Shown one piece after another: positions 14,503 to 23,034 of a stretch of DNA of 25,021 bases (positions are counted from its first letter, which is position 1; each line of letters starts with the position of its first letter). The position numbers were made by a program, and so were the translations under genes. The DNA comes from an uncultured Bacteroidales bacterium (GTDB lineage: Bacteria; Bacteroidota; Bacteroidia; Bacteroidales; Paludibacteraceae), in NCBI GenBank assembly GCA_934725535.1, contig CAKVBV010000035.1, positions 1 through 25,021 on the forward strand. Reading direction: 5' to 3'. The notes below the pieces were generated by a model that made no database searches, was not told where the DNA came from, and saw only the letters and a list, made by a program, of their open reading frames with translations.

Positions 14503-15582
14503 ATGAAAAAAGTTATGAGTTTTGCAGCCTTCCTGCTGATAGCAGTGGCTGCGATGGGTCAACAACCCGTGATGACATTCACCAAGACCGAGCATGATTT
14601 TGGCAAGATTAACGAGGCAGATGGTCGCGTAACGACCGTCTTCGAGTTCAAGAACGAAGGTATGACGCCGCTTGTGCTGAGCAACGTGCGTGCCAGTTGC
14701 GGTTGCACCACACCGAAGTGGACCCGCGAACCCGTAGAACCCGGGCAGACAGGTCAAATCACCGTAACATACAACCCGAATGGCCGTCCCGGTCGCTTCC
14801 AGAAGACCATCACTATCACCAGCAATGCCACCGAGGCTACCAAGCGCCTATATATAAAAGGTGAGGTAATCCCCAAGCCGGCAAAGCCTGTGGACCAGTA
14901 CCCGGTCAAGATGGGCGAGTTGAGTATGAAGAAGAACAGCCTCAGTTTCGGCACCATGAAGATGGGCGCAAAGAAGATGCTGGAGATTGAATACGCCAAC
15001 CAAACCGACCAACCGGTGAAGGTGGAGTACCTGATGCGCGACCAGGACAGTTACCTCAAACCTGTCGTAACTCTGGCAGAAGTGCAACCCAAGCAGACAG
15101 GCAAACTGCAAGTGGCTCTCGACACCGAGGACAGCCCGCTGTATGGTCCCGTGGATGCACGTATCTATATGATGGTCAACGGCAAACGCAACCTGACCGA
15201 CGAGTACGCCGTACACATCACAGGCAACATCGTAGAGGACTTCTCGGGGCTGACCGTTGAGCAACGCCAGCAGGCTCCTATCGTGGAGATTGAGCGCAAT
15301 ATCACCCTCGGCACCGTGAAAGCAGGCAAGAAAGCCAACTTCAAGGTAGCCCTCAAAAACGCCGGTATCAACCCGCTGACGGTGCGCCGTATCGTACTCA
15401 ACGACCCACTTATCAGTATAGCACAGCCCAAGTCGGCTATCAAAGGCGGACACCACACCGACCTCAAAGTGGAAATCAAGCCTGCCAAAGACGCAGCACA
15501 GTACTCGCGTGCCGTTACGCTGATTACCAACGACCCCGAGAACCCCGTTATCACATTGAAAATCAACTGGACAGTAGAGTAA
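14503..15582 (+). CDS. Exported DUF1573 protein with several immunoglobulin-like modules
   Basis: The 359-aa product has a signal peptide (about residues 1-19, ending VAAMG before QQ). A first DUF1573 domain (about 22-125) carries the family's HDFGKI motif and SCGCTTPKW pair of cysteines, with the typical VTYNPNGRPGRFQKTITITSN strand pair. A second, more divergent module (about 140-245, SLSFGTMKMG) and a third (about 262-358, NITLGTVKAGKK, ending in LITNDPENPVITLKI) follow. These ASH/HYDIN-like beta-sandwich folds occur in many exported Bacteroidota proteins. Their molecular role is unknown; envelope location is inferred. It starts 12 bp after rel and ends 3 bp before meaB, so it sits inside a tight operon. 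Confidence 0.85.
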   Translation: MKKVMSFAAFLLIAVAAMGQQPVMTFTKTEHDFGKINEADGRVTTVFEFKNEGMTPLVLSNVRASCGCTTPKWTREPVEPGQTGQITVTYNPNGRPGRFQKTITITSNATEATKRLYIKGEVIPKPAKPVDQYPVKMGELSMKKNSLSFGTMKMGAKKMLEIEYANQTDQPVKVEYLMRDQDSYLKPVVTLAEVQPKQTGKLQVALDTEDSPLYGPVDARIYMMVNGKRNLTDEYAVHITGNIVEDFSGLTVEQRQQAPIVEIERNITLGTVKAGKKANFKVALKNAGINPLTVRRIVLNDPLISIAQPKSAIKGGHHTDLKVEIKPAKDAAQYSRAVTLITNDPENPVITLKINWTVE

Positions 15583-15585
15583 ACT

Positions 15586-16680
15586 ATGAACCATCCGGAG
15601 AATAGTGCCGAATACAAAGGATTGACCGTGAACGCAGGCGTGCAGAACCTGCCATCGGTCAATCCGTATGCCACTTTCCGCCGCCACAAGCAGGTGCTCA
15701 GTGCGGACGAGTATGTGGAGGGCATTCTGCGTGGTGACATCCGCATGCTCAGTCAGGCGGTCACATTGGTAGAGAGCCAACTGCTTAGCGACCAAGCCAT
15801 TGCGCAGGAGGTCATCAAACGCTGTCTGCCGCATGCGGGCAACGCCATACGCCTGGGCATCACCGGTGTACCGGGCGCAGGCAAATCCACGTTTATCGAG
15901 GCACTCGGCACCAAACTCTGCGAACAGGGCAAACACCTCGCCGTGCTTGCCATCGACCCCTCGTCGGAGCGCAGCAAGGGCAGTATCCTTGGCGACAAGA
16001 CACGTATGAACCAACTCTCCACGGAGAAGAACGCCTTTATCCGTCCCAGTCCGTCGGCAGGCAGTCTGGGCGGCGTGGCACGCAAGACGCGCGAGACGAT
16101 AGTCCTCTGTGAAGCAGCGGGTTTCGACACTATCATCGTCGAGACAGTCGGCGTCGGACAGTCGGAGACCGCCGCGCACTCCATGGTGGATTTCTTCCTC
16201 CTGCTGCAAGTCACCGGCACGGGCGACGAACTGCAAGGCATCAAACGCGGCATCATGGAAATGGCGGACGGCATTGCTATCAACAAATGCGACGGCAGCA
16301 ATGTCGAGCGTGCCGAGGCTGCGAAAGTGAGTTTCAAGAACGCCCTCGCGCTCTTCCCGCCTACGGAATCCGGATGGAAGCCCTACGCCCTCACCTGTTC
16401 GTCCGTGGAAGGCAACGGCATCCTCGAGGTATGGGGCATGGTGGAAGATTATATAAGGTACGCGCGCGCGAACGGGTACCTTGACCGCCTGCGCACCGAA
16501 CAAGCCAAATACTGGATGTACGAGACTATCAACCAGCACCTTCTGGACGGATTCTACAAGTCCGAATACATGGAGCCGCTCATTCAGCAGACCGAACAGC
16601 GCGTACTCAACAACGAACTGAGCAGTTTCACTGCCGCTTACGACCTACTCAAGCAATATGCCGAGCACGACCACCAATAG
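15586..16680 (+). CDS. meaB: MeaB-type GTPase, methylmalonyl-CoA mutase chaperone
   Basis: A 364-aa SIMIBI-class P-loop GTPase of the ArgK/MeaB family. It guards and reloads the B12 cofactor of methylmalonyl-CoA mutase, an enzyme of propionate and succinate metabolism. The Walker A motif GVPGAGKST lies at residues 94-102. Further family blocks follow: VLAIDPSSERSKGSILGDKTRM, RPSPSAGSLGGVA, the ETVGVGQSE switch II and NKCD for guanine recognition. C-terminal helices for dimerisation (YWMYETINQHLLDGFY region) are present. The mutase genes are not in the window, so the partner must be elsewhere. The 3' end overlaps dnaB by 23 bp. Confidence 0.93.
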   Translation: MNHPENSAEYKGLTVNAGVQNLPSVNPYATFRRHKQVLSADEYVEGILRGDIRMLSQAVTLVESQLLSDQAIAQEVIKRCLPHAGNAIRLGITGVPGAGKSTFIEALGTKLCEQGKHLAVLAIDPSSERSKGSILGDKTRMNQLSTEKNAFIRPSPSAGSLGGVARKTRETIVLCEAAGFDTIIVETVGVGQSETAAHSMVDFFLLLQVTGTGDELQGIKRGIMEMADGIAINKCDGSNVERAEAAKVSFKNALALFPPTESGWKPYALTCSSVEGNGILEVWGMVEDYIRYARANGYLDRLRTEQAKYWMYETINQHLLDGFYKSEYMEPLIQQTEQRVLNNELSSFTAAYDLLKQYAEHDHQ

Positions 16681-18205
16681 CCGCAAACGCCGCACCGAAC
16701 CCACGGTCATCAAGGTCGGTGCCAACGAACTGGGCAAACTGCCGCCACAGGCTCCCGAACTGGAGGAGTCTGTTCTGGGTGCGTTGATGATAGAAAAAGA
16801 CGCTTTCGGCACGGTGGCAGACCTGCTCCGTCCTGAGTCGTTCTATTCCGACCGCAACCGCCATATCTTCGAGGCGATACGTACCCTCGCTGCCAAGGAG
16901 GCACCGGTGGACGTCCTCTCCGTGGCGGAGCAACTGCGCAGCACGGGTACTCTCGAGCAAGCGGGCGGCGTGGTCTATCTCAGCGAACTGACACAGCGCG
17001 TGGCATCGGCGGCGCACCTGCGTTACCACGCACAAATCGTGGCGCAGAAAGCCACGGCGCGCGACCTTATCACCATGGCGTGCCAGATAGAAGAGAAGGG
17101 CTACGACGAGACACAGGACGTGCACGACCTCATGCAGTTCGCCGAGTCGGGCATCTTCGAAATATCCCAGCGCACGCAGGCACGCGACGTCACGCAGATT
17201 GACCCCGTCATCTCCGAGGCTTTCGAGCGCATGCGCAAGGCTTCGCAGAACGAGGGCAACATCTCGGGTGTCCCCAGCGGTTTCGACAAACTCGACAAGA
17301 TTACTTCGGGTTGGCAGAAGTCCGACCTCATCATCATCGCGGCGCGTCCCGCTATGGGTAAGACGGCTTTCGTGCTCTCTATGGCGAAGAATATCGCCGT
17401 CAATTTTCACCGTCCCGTGGCGATGTTCTCCCTCGAGATGTCCAACGTCCAACTCGTTAACCGTCTGATTATGAACGTCTGCGAGATAGAGGGCGAGAAA
17501 ATCAAGAACGGCCGCCTTACCAAAGCCGAGTGGGACAAACTCGAGCACAAAATCGTGGACTTGCAGGGCGCGCCCCTCTATGTGGACGACACGCCCGGAC
17601 TCAGCGTCTTCGAACTGCGGAGCAAGGCACGCAAGTTGGTCAAGGACAAGCACGTAGAACTGATAATCATTGACTACCTGCAACTTATGAACGCCAACGG
17701 CTCCAATTTCGGCAGCCGCGAACAGGAGGTCAGCATCATCTCCCGCACCCTCAAAGGCATGGCGAAAGAGTTGGATATCCCCATCATCGCCCTCAGCCAG
17801 TTGAACCGTAGCGTCGAGAAACGCGACTCCAGCAACAGCGTGGAGGGCAAGAAACCGCAACTCTCCGACCTCCGCGAGTCGGGTGCCATTGAGCAGGACG
17901 CCGACATGGTCTGCTTTATCCACCGACCCGAATACTACCATCTCTACAACGATGACCAGACAGGCAAGGACCTCCGCGGACTCGGGCAAATCATCGTGGC
18001 GAAGCACCGCAACGGTGCCACCGACGAGATATGGCTCCGTTTCGTGGGCAAGTACGCGCGGTTCCAGAACGAGAGCGATGCCTTCGACGACCTGCCACAG
18101 GCTACCGCCACGCGCCAAGTCGCCAGCCGTATGAACTCCCTACCCTCCCCCGACGCGGACGGAGCCATGCTCGACAAAGGAGAGGACTTTGAAGCACCTT
18201 TCTAA
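16658..18205 (+). CDS. dnaB: Replicative DNA helicase DnaB
   Basis: The hexameric helicase that unwinds DNA at the replication fork. The 515-aa product has the N-terminal primase-binding domain (about residues 30-130, opening PPQAPELEESVLGALM), a linker, and the RecA-like motor with GVPSGFDKLD. Walker A is AARPAMGKTAF (228-238), Walker B is LIIIDYLQLM (335-344), and the late QLSDLRESGAIEQDAD block includes the arginine finger region. No intein is present. The N-terminus carries about 20 extra basic residues (NSRKRRTEP). The start at 16658 overlaps meaB by 23 bp, which suggests translational coupling. The C-terminal tail ends in acidic residues (DKGEDFEAPF). Confidence 0.95.
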   Translation: MPSTTTNSRKRRTEPTVIKVGANELGKLPPQAPELEESVLGALMIEKDAFGTVADLLRPESFYSDRNRHIFEAIRTLAAKEAPVDVLSVAEQLRSTGTLEQAGGVVYLSELTQRVASAAHLRYHAQIVAQKATARDLITMACQIEEKGYDETQDVHDLMQFAESGIFEISQRTQARDVTQIDPVISEAFERMRKASQNEGNISGVPSGFDKLDKITSGWQKSDLIIIAARPAMGKTAFVLSMAKNIAVNFHRPVAMFSLEMSNVQLVNRLIMNVCEIEGEKIKNGRLTKAEWDKLEHKIVDLQGAPLYVDDTPGLSVFELRSKARKLVKDKHVELIIIDYLQLMNANGSNFGSREQEVSIISRTLKGMAKELDIPIIALSQLNRSVEKRDSSNSVEGKKPQLSDLRESGAIEQDADMVCFIHRPEYYHLYNDDQTGKDLRGLGQIIVAKHRNGATDEIWLRFVGKYARFQNESDAFDDLPQATATRQVASRMNSLPSPDADGAMLDKGEDFEAPF

Positions 18206-18221
18206 ATAAAGGTTAACTCGG

Positions 18222-18248
18222 TATTCTCTCGACATTCACCCGAGAATA
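18222..18248 (+). terminator. Weak hairpin after dnaB
   Basis: TATTCTC (18222-18228) pairs with GAGAATA (18242-18248) around a 13-nt loop. It lies 17 bp after the dnaB stop codon. There is no T tract, so it may be an RNA-stability hairpin instead of a terminator. Confidence 0.35.
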
Positions 18249-18251
18249 ACA

Positions 18252-18295
18252 GCAAGGGATACGCAAGGGATAAGCAAGGGATAAACAATGGTTAA
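18252..18295. repeat. 11-bp tandem repeat in the dnaB-asnS gap
   Basis: Four adjacent 11-bp units: GCAAGGGATAC, GCAAGGGATAA, GCAAGGGATAA and the diverged ACAATGGTTAA. The sequence is unrelated to the repeat at 2411 and 12154, but the period is the same. Confidence 0.85.
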
Positions 18296-18337
18296 CAACC
18301 CCTCAACGGACAGACAAACAACAAACAACGATATAAA

Positions 18338-18352
18338 TATCTAATTTAGATA
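18338..18352. promoter_or_regulatory. 15-bp perfect palindrome touching the asnS start
   Basis: TATCTAATTTAGATA is a perfect palindrome around a central T and ends 1 bp before the asnS ATG at 18354. It could be an operator or an RNA hairpin that shields the start codon. No Bacteroidetes -33/-7 pair is visible upstream of asnS. Confidence 0.5.
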
Positions 18353-18353
18353 A

Positions 18354-19751
18354 ATGAAACGTACAGAAATCATCGACGCGCTCAAGCGCGAGGCAGACGG
18401 ACAGCCAATCAATGTCCGTGGGTGGGTGCGTAGTCGCCGCGGCAACAAGAACGTCAGTTTCATTGCCCTCAACGACGGCTCCACCATTCGCAACATACAA
18501 ATCGTGGTGGACCTCGCCAAGTTCCCCGAAGAGCAACTCAAGCCCGTCACCACCGGTGCCTGCATATCAGCCACGGGCAATCTGGTTGCCAGCCAGGGCA
18601 GCGGGCAGGCGGTGGAAATCCAACTGACTGATTTGGAGGTATATGGCACAGCCGACCCCGACCTGTACCCGCTCCAGAAGAAAGGGCTCAGCATGGAATA
18701 CCTGCGCACCATCGCGCACCTGCGCCCGCGTACCAATACGTTTGGTGCCGTCTTCCGCATACGTCACAACATGGCGATGGCTATCCACACCTACTTCCAC
18801 GAACACGGTTTCTTCTACTTCCACACACCTATCATCACGGCTTCCGACTGCGAAGGCGCGGGACAGATGTTCCAAGTAACAACCAAGAACCTTTACAACC
18901 TGAAGAAAGACGAATCCGGCAAGATTGACTACTCCGACGATTTCTTCGGCAAGCAGACCTCTCTCACCGTCTCGGGGCAACTCGAGGGCGAGTTGGCAGC
19001 GTTGGCTCTGGGCAAAATCTACACCTTCGGACCTACTTTCCGTGCCGAGAACAGCAACACCCCGCGCCACCTCGCCGAGTTCTGGATGATTGAACCCGAA
19101 GTGTCGTTCATTCAGAAAGACGAACTCATGGACCTCGAAGAGGACTTCATCAAGTTCTGTGTCCGTTGGGCGCTCGACCATTGCATGGACGACCTCGAGT
19201 TCCTCAACCAGTATGTGGACAAGGGTCTCATTGCGCGCCTGCAGGCCGTGGTGAACACCGACTTTGTCCGTCTGCCGTACACCGAGGGCATCAACATTCT
19301 GCAAGAGGCAGTGAAGAACGGCAAGCACTTTGAGTTCCCCTGTGAGTGGGGCGACGACCTCGCTTCCGAGCACGAGCGTTTCCTTGTGGAGGAGCATTTC
19401 GGCAAGCCTGTCATCATGACCGACTACCCCAAGGACATCAAGGCTTTCTACATGAAAATCAACGACGACGGCAAGACCGTGCAGGGCACCGACGTGCTCT
19501 TCCCGCAGATTGGCGAGATTATCGGCGGTTCGGTTCGTGAAGAGAGTCTCGACAAACTCAACGCCGAAATCGAACGCCGTCAGATACCGATGAAGGACAT
19601 GTGGTGGTACCTTGACACACGCCGCTTCGGCTCTGCCCCTCACGCCGGTTTCGGCTTGGGCTTCGAGCGTCTGATGCTCTTCGTAACGGGCATGCAGAAT
19701 ATCCGCGACGTTATCCCGTTCCCCCGCACCCCAAAAACCGCCGAGTTCTAA
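18354..19751 (+). CDS. asnS: Asparagine-tRNA ligase
   Basis: A class IIb synthetase that charges tRNA(Asn) in the cytoplasm. The 465-aa product starts with an anticodon-binding OB-fold (about residues 1-110, INVRGWVRSRRGNKNVSFI). The catalytic core follows with FGPTFRAENSNTPRHLAEFW (motif 2 region) and the end block GFGLGFERLMLF (motif 3), finishing IPFPRTPKTAEF. The AENSNTPRHL loop distinguishes AsnRS from AspRS. Length is normal. It follows dnaB in the same direction after 148 bp that hold an 11-bp tandem repeat and a palindrome, so it may have separate control. Confidence 0.96.
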   Translation: MKRTEIIDALKREADGQPINVRGWVRSRRGNKNVSFIALNDGSTIRNIQIVVDLAKFPEEQLKPVTTGACISATGNLVASQGSGQAVEIQLTDLEVYGTADPDLYPLQKKGLSMEYLRTIAHLRPRTNTFGAVFRIRHNMAMAIHTYFHEHGFFYFHTPIITASDCEGAGQMFQVTTKNLYNLKKDESGKIDYSDDFFGKQTSLTVSGQLEGELAALALGKIYTFGPTFRAENSNTPRHLAEFWMIEPEVSFIQKDELMDLEEDFIKFCVRWALDHCMDDLEFLNQYVDKGLIARLQAVVNTDFVRLPYTEGINILQEAVKNGKHFEFPCEWGDDLASEHERFLVEEHFGKPVIMTDYPKDIKAFYMKINDDGKTVQGTDVLFPQIGEIIGGSVREESLDKLNAEIERRQIPMKDMWWYLDTRRFGSAPHAGFGLGFERLMLFVTGMQNIRDVIPFPRTPKTAEF

Positions 19752-19773
19752 GTCTCACGGTTTCAACAGAATA

Positions 19774-19789
19774 TGAATACTTAAATAAT
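19774..19789 (+). promoter_or_regulatory. 16-bp leader element shared with the C69 dipeptidase gene
   Basis: TGAATACTTAAATAAT ends 6 nt before the receptor ATG and is identical to the element on the minus strand at 7948-7933. See that entry. Confidence 0.5.
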
Positions 19790-19795
19790 GTATCT

Positions 19796-22700
19796 ATGCG
19801 AAAAACTATCTTTGCTTTTCTGCTGACTATCGCCACTTTGGCTTCCGCCACGGCTTACGCAGACGATGCTACCCGATTGGTAGGGCGTCTCGTTTCCGCC
19901 GGCAACCAAGCCATTGCGGGTGCCACAGTCACGCTTGGCAATCAGGGCATCTCTACCACGACCAATGCCAAGGGTGAGTTCTCGCTTACCTATCTCGAGC
20001 CGATAGACGAGGAAGTCATCCTCGAAGCAGACGGCTATGTATCTGACATTCAACTCATTCAGTTACAAAAAGGACAACTCAACGACCTCGGCGATATCAT
20101 CATGCAGGTGGACATCGCACGCGAGGCGCAGGAGGAGGTGCTTCTCAACCTTGCCGAAGCCGACCTCAACGACGACGAGGGCAAGACCCAATCCATGGCG
20201 TCTGCCTCCAGTGCCAGTCAGGATGTCTTCAACTCCACCACCTCTTTTGCTTGGTCCAACGCACGCTACCGTGCACGCGGCTACGAGCAAATCTACGAAC
20301 AGAACTACATTGAGGGTATATCATTCAACTCGGCAGAGCGCGGACAGTTCAACTTCTCCGCTATGGGAGGACTCAACGACGCTACGCGATACCGCGAAGT
20401 GGTGGAGGGCATAGAATCCAACAACTTTACGTTTGGCTCACTCGGCAAATCCACCAACTATCTGCAATCGGCTACCAACTACGCCCAGGGCTGGAAAGTA
20501 GGTCTCGCAGGCACCAACCGTAACTACAAGGGTGCCGCACGTGCCACTTATGCCAGTGGTCTGCTCGACAACGGCTGGGCATTCGCCGCCCAACTCGCTT
20601 GGCGATACAGCCCGTATATTGATGTCAAGGGACGTATCGGCGAGGGTATCACCTACAATTCCGTAGGCTATTTCTTGACTGCCGAAAAGCAATGGGGCAA
20701 GGATAAGCGACTCTCCCTCATCACGTTTGGTGCTCCTACCATGCGCGGACAATCGGCTGCCGTTACACAGGAGACCTACAACCTCACCAATCAGTACAAC
20801 CGTACCTCATGGGGCTACAACAACTATAATCCCTATTGGGGCTACCAGAACGGACAAGTGCGCAACTCACGTATCGTGAAGTCCTACGACCCGACTGTCA
20901 TTGCCGCGTTCGACTGGAACATCAACGAGACCAACCGCATCAAGTTTGGCTTGGGATACCACTACTCGTTCTATTCCAACTCCGCCCTCACATTCTACAA
21001 TGCGCCGGACCCGCGCCCCGACTACTACCGCAATATGCCGTCCTTCCTTTTTGATGGGCAAATTGACAAGGATGGTAATTTCATCAGCAAGGATATGAAT
21101 AACGTATTGTTGGGATATGGCAATACATACAACAATACGTATGTGGGGTCATCGGTAGATTGGAATACCTTTACCTCCCTAACCGACCTTTGGACCTCGC
21201 GTGACAACAAGACGACCCAAATTGATTGGGACGCGCTTTATGCTGCCAACTACGCCAACAATGCCAATAATCCGAACGGCTCTGCACGCTATATGTTGGA
21301 ACGTCGCCACAACGACATTCAGGAAGGCATGCTCAATATCAACTACCGCAATACATCTGTCAATCACCTGACGGCTACGGTAGGATTGGAAGCCAAAGGG
21401 TCACAAGGCATTCACTACAAGACTATTGACGACCTGCTTGGCGGCAATCAATGGATTGATGTTGACCCGTTTGCGGAACGGGACATCAAAGAACTTGCCA
21501 CCAACATCGGTTTGACGCAAGAGGACATTCAGAATGTGAAACAAAATAATCTCGCTAACCCCAATGCACCTATCACGACGGATGGTCGTTTCGGTTACGA
21601 CTACCGCATCAACATGATGACTGCCAAACTGTGGGCACAGAACGAATGGTCGTGGAACGAAGTGGACCTCTACTACGCCCTACAGTTCACCTATTCGTCT
21701 ATGCAGCGTACCACCAATATGGTCAATGGACGTGCATGGTACCTCGCACGCCTCAACCCTGACTATGCGCAATACTACCTTGGCAGCCAGGCACAGAATG
21801 TATTGGACGGCAACTATGCAACCACCCTCACAGGCTATACACACCATTTCATTGATCCCGCCGTTAAGTTGGGTGCTACTTACAAAATCAATGGACGCAA
21901 CCAACTCAAAGTCAATGCTATGGCAGAGACAGCAGCACCACTCGCACGCGATGCATATATCTCACCGCGTGTACACGACCGCGCTGTAGAGGCTATCTAC
22001 CGCCACGATCAGGCATCTGCCTATGCAAAACGTGATGGTACCAAGTGGATAGACGAGTATTTCGGAGCTAGTCAGAAGATGACAAGTGCCGACCTCACTT
22101 ACTCGTTCAACTATCCTGTTGTGCGTGGTCGTATCACAGGATTCTATACACAGTTTTGGAACGGTTCGGAACTCAACGGGTATTACGATGACGAGGCGCG
22201 CACCTTTGTCAACCAATCCCTTACGGGTATCAACCGCCGACACATGGGCATTGAAGCCGCAGCAGCAGTCAAACTCGGTATGTACTTCACCCTCACGGGC
22301 GTAGTCTCTGTAGGCGACTATCGTTACACTTCCAACGCCTATTCCATTACTTCTGCCGAAAACGGTATGGCATTGGCTGAAGACAAAGATGGAGCCGCTA
22401 TCTACGAACTCCGCGACAGTGTCCTCATCAACGGACTCCGCGTTGCTACCGGTCCGCAAGTCAATACCAGCCTCAAGTTATCCTTCTTCCACCCGAAAAT
22501 GTGGTTTGCCGACATCACTGTCAGTTACTTCGACTGGAGTTACCTCGACTATGCGCCCTCCCGCCGCATGCAAGGTCTTTACACCGGTGTACGTGCTGAC
22601 GGAAGTGTCGTAAACGGTTGGTATGGTGACACCTACACCAATGCAATTCAGAAAGATGAGAACAACGAGATTATGTACGACAAGTACGGAGTTCCACAAC

Positions 22701-23029
22701 TCAAATACCCGTACAATATGATGTCCGACCAAGAGATGCTCACCGACAACCAATGGTACAACCGCTTCCTTGTAGACGTGAGTGTGGGTAAATTGATATA
22801 CTTGAAGAATCGCCAGTCTATATCTATCAACTTGACGGTCAATAACTTGTTCAATAACACCCACTTCAAGACAGGCGGTTATCAGCAAGCCCGATTACCG
22901 CGTCAGACACGCCAAGGGCAGAAAGATACGGAGAACTCGGTTATCGGTTCCAATGCATGGAAATTCCCCTCCAAATACTACTACGCATGGGGAACAAACT
23001 TCTATCTCAATATCCAATATAAATTCTAA
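19796..23029 (+). CDS. TonB-dependent outer-membrane receptor with carboxypeptidase-like N-terminal domain
   Basis: The 1077-aa product has a signal peptide (about residues 1-22, cleavage after AYA). A carboxypeptidase regulatory-like beta domain (about 26-105, GRLVSAGNQAIAGATVTL, NAKGEFSLTY) is followed by a plug-like domain (about 140-250, with RYRARGYEQIYEQNYIEG). A long beta-barrel rich in Tyr, Trp and Asn ends in a terminal Phe (NIQYKF). This is the outer-membrane importer architecture of Bacteroidota. There is no SusD partner; a DUF5689 lipoprotein follows after 5 bp instead. I recall such receptor/DUF5689 pairs near extracellular nuclease genes in other Bacteroidota, but none is here, so the substrate is unknown. 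The barrel includes an Asn-rich extracellular loop (YANNANNPNGSARYM). Confidence 0.9.
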   Translation: MRKTIFAFLLTIATLASATAYADDATRLVGRLVSAGNQAIAGATVTLGNQGISTTTNAKGEFSLTYLEPIDEEVILEADGYVSDIQLIQLQKGQLNDLGDIIMQVDIAREAQEEVLLNLAEADLNDDEGKTQSMASASSASQDVFNSTTSFAWSNARYRARGYEQIYEQNYIEGISFNSAERGQFNFSAMGGLNDATRYREVVEGIESNNFTFGSLGKSTNYLQSATNYAQGWKVGLAGTNRNYKGAARATYASGLLDNGWAFAAQLAWRYSPYIDVKGRIGEGITYNSVGYFLTAEKQWGKDKRLSLITFGAPTMRGQSAAVTQETYNLTNQYNRTSWGYNNYNPYWGYQNGQVRNSRIVKSYDPTVIAAFDWNINETNRIKFGLGYHYSFYSNSALTFYNAPDPRPDYYRNMPSFLFDGQIDKDGNFISKDMNNVLLGYGNTYNNTYVGSSVDWNTFTSLTDLWTSRDNKTTQIDWDALYAANYANNANNPNGSARYMLERRHNDIQEGMLNINYRNTSVNHLTATVGLEAKGSQGIHYKTIDDLLGGNQWIDVDPFAERDIKELATNIGLTQEDIQNVKQNNLANPNAPITTDGRFGYDYRINMMTAKLWAQNEWSWNEVDLYYALQFTYSSMQRTTNMVNGRAWYLARLNPDYAQYYLGSQAQNVLDGNYATTLTGYTHHFIDPAVKLGATYKINGRNQLKVNAMAETAAPLARDAYISPRVHDRAVEAIYRHDQASAYAKRDGTKWIDEYFGASQKMTSADLTYSFNYPVVRGRITGFYTQFWNGSELNGYYDDEARTFVNQSLTGINRRHMGIEAAAAVKLGMYFTLTGVVSVGDYRYTSNAYSITSAENGMALAEDKDGAAIYELRDSVLINGLRVATGPQVNTSLKLSFFHPKMWFADITVSYFDWSYLDYAPSRRMQGLYTGVRADGSVVNGWYGDTYTNAIQKDENNEIMYDKYGVPQLKYPYNMMSDQEMLTDNQWYNRFLVDVSVGKLIYLKNRQSISINLTVNNLFNNTHFKTGGYQQARLPRQTRQGQKDTENSVIGSNAWKFPSKYYYAWGTNFYLNIQYKF

Positions 23030-23034
23030 GCATT

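Noticed and set aside
14848..18118. Large minus-strand frames opposite DUF1573, meaB and dnaB (14848-16539, 16649-18118)
   Set aside because: His/Val/Leu-rich translations typical of antisense frames in GC-biased genes, without recognisable domains.
18252..18284. DnaA boxes next to dnaB (complement TTATCCCTT)
   Set aside because: Only the first six bases fit TTATCCACA; the core CACA is absent and there is no other sign of an origin.
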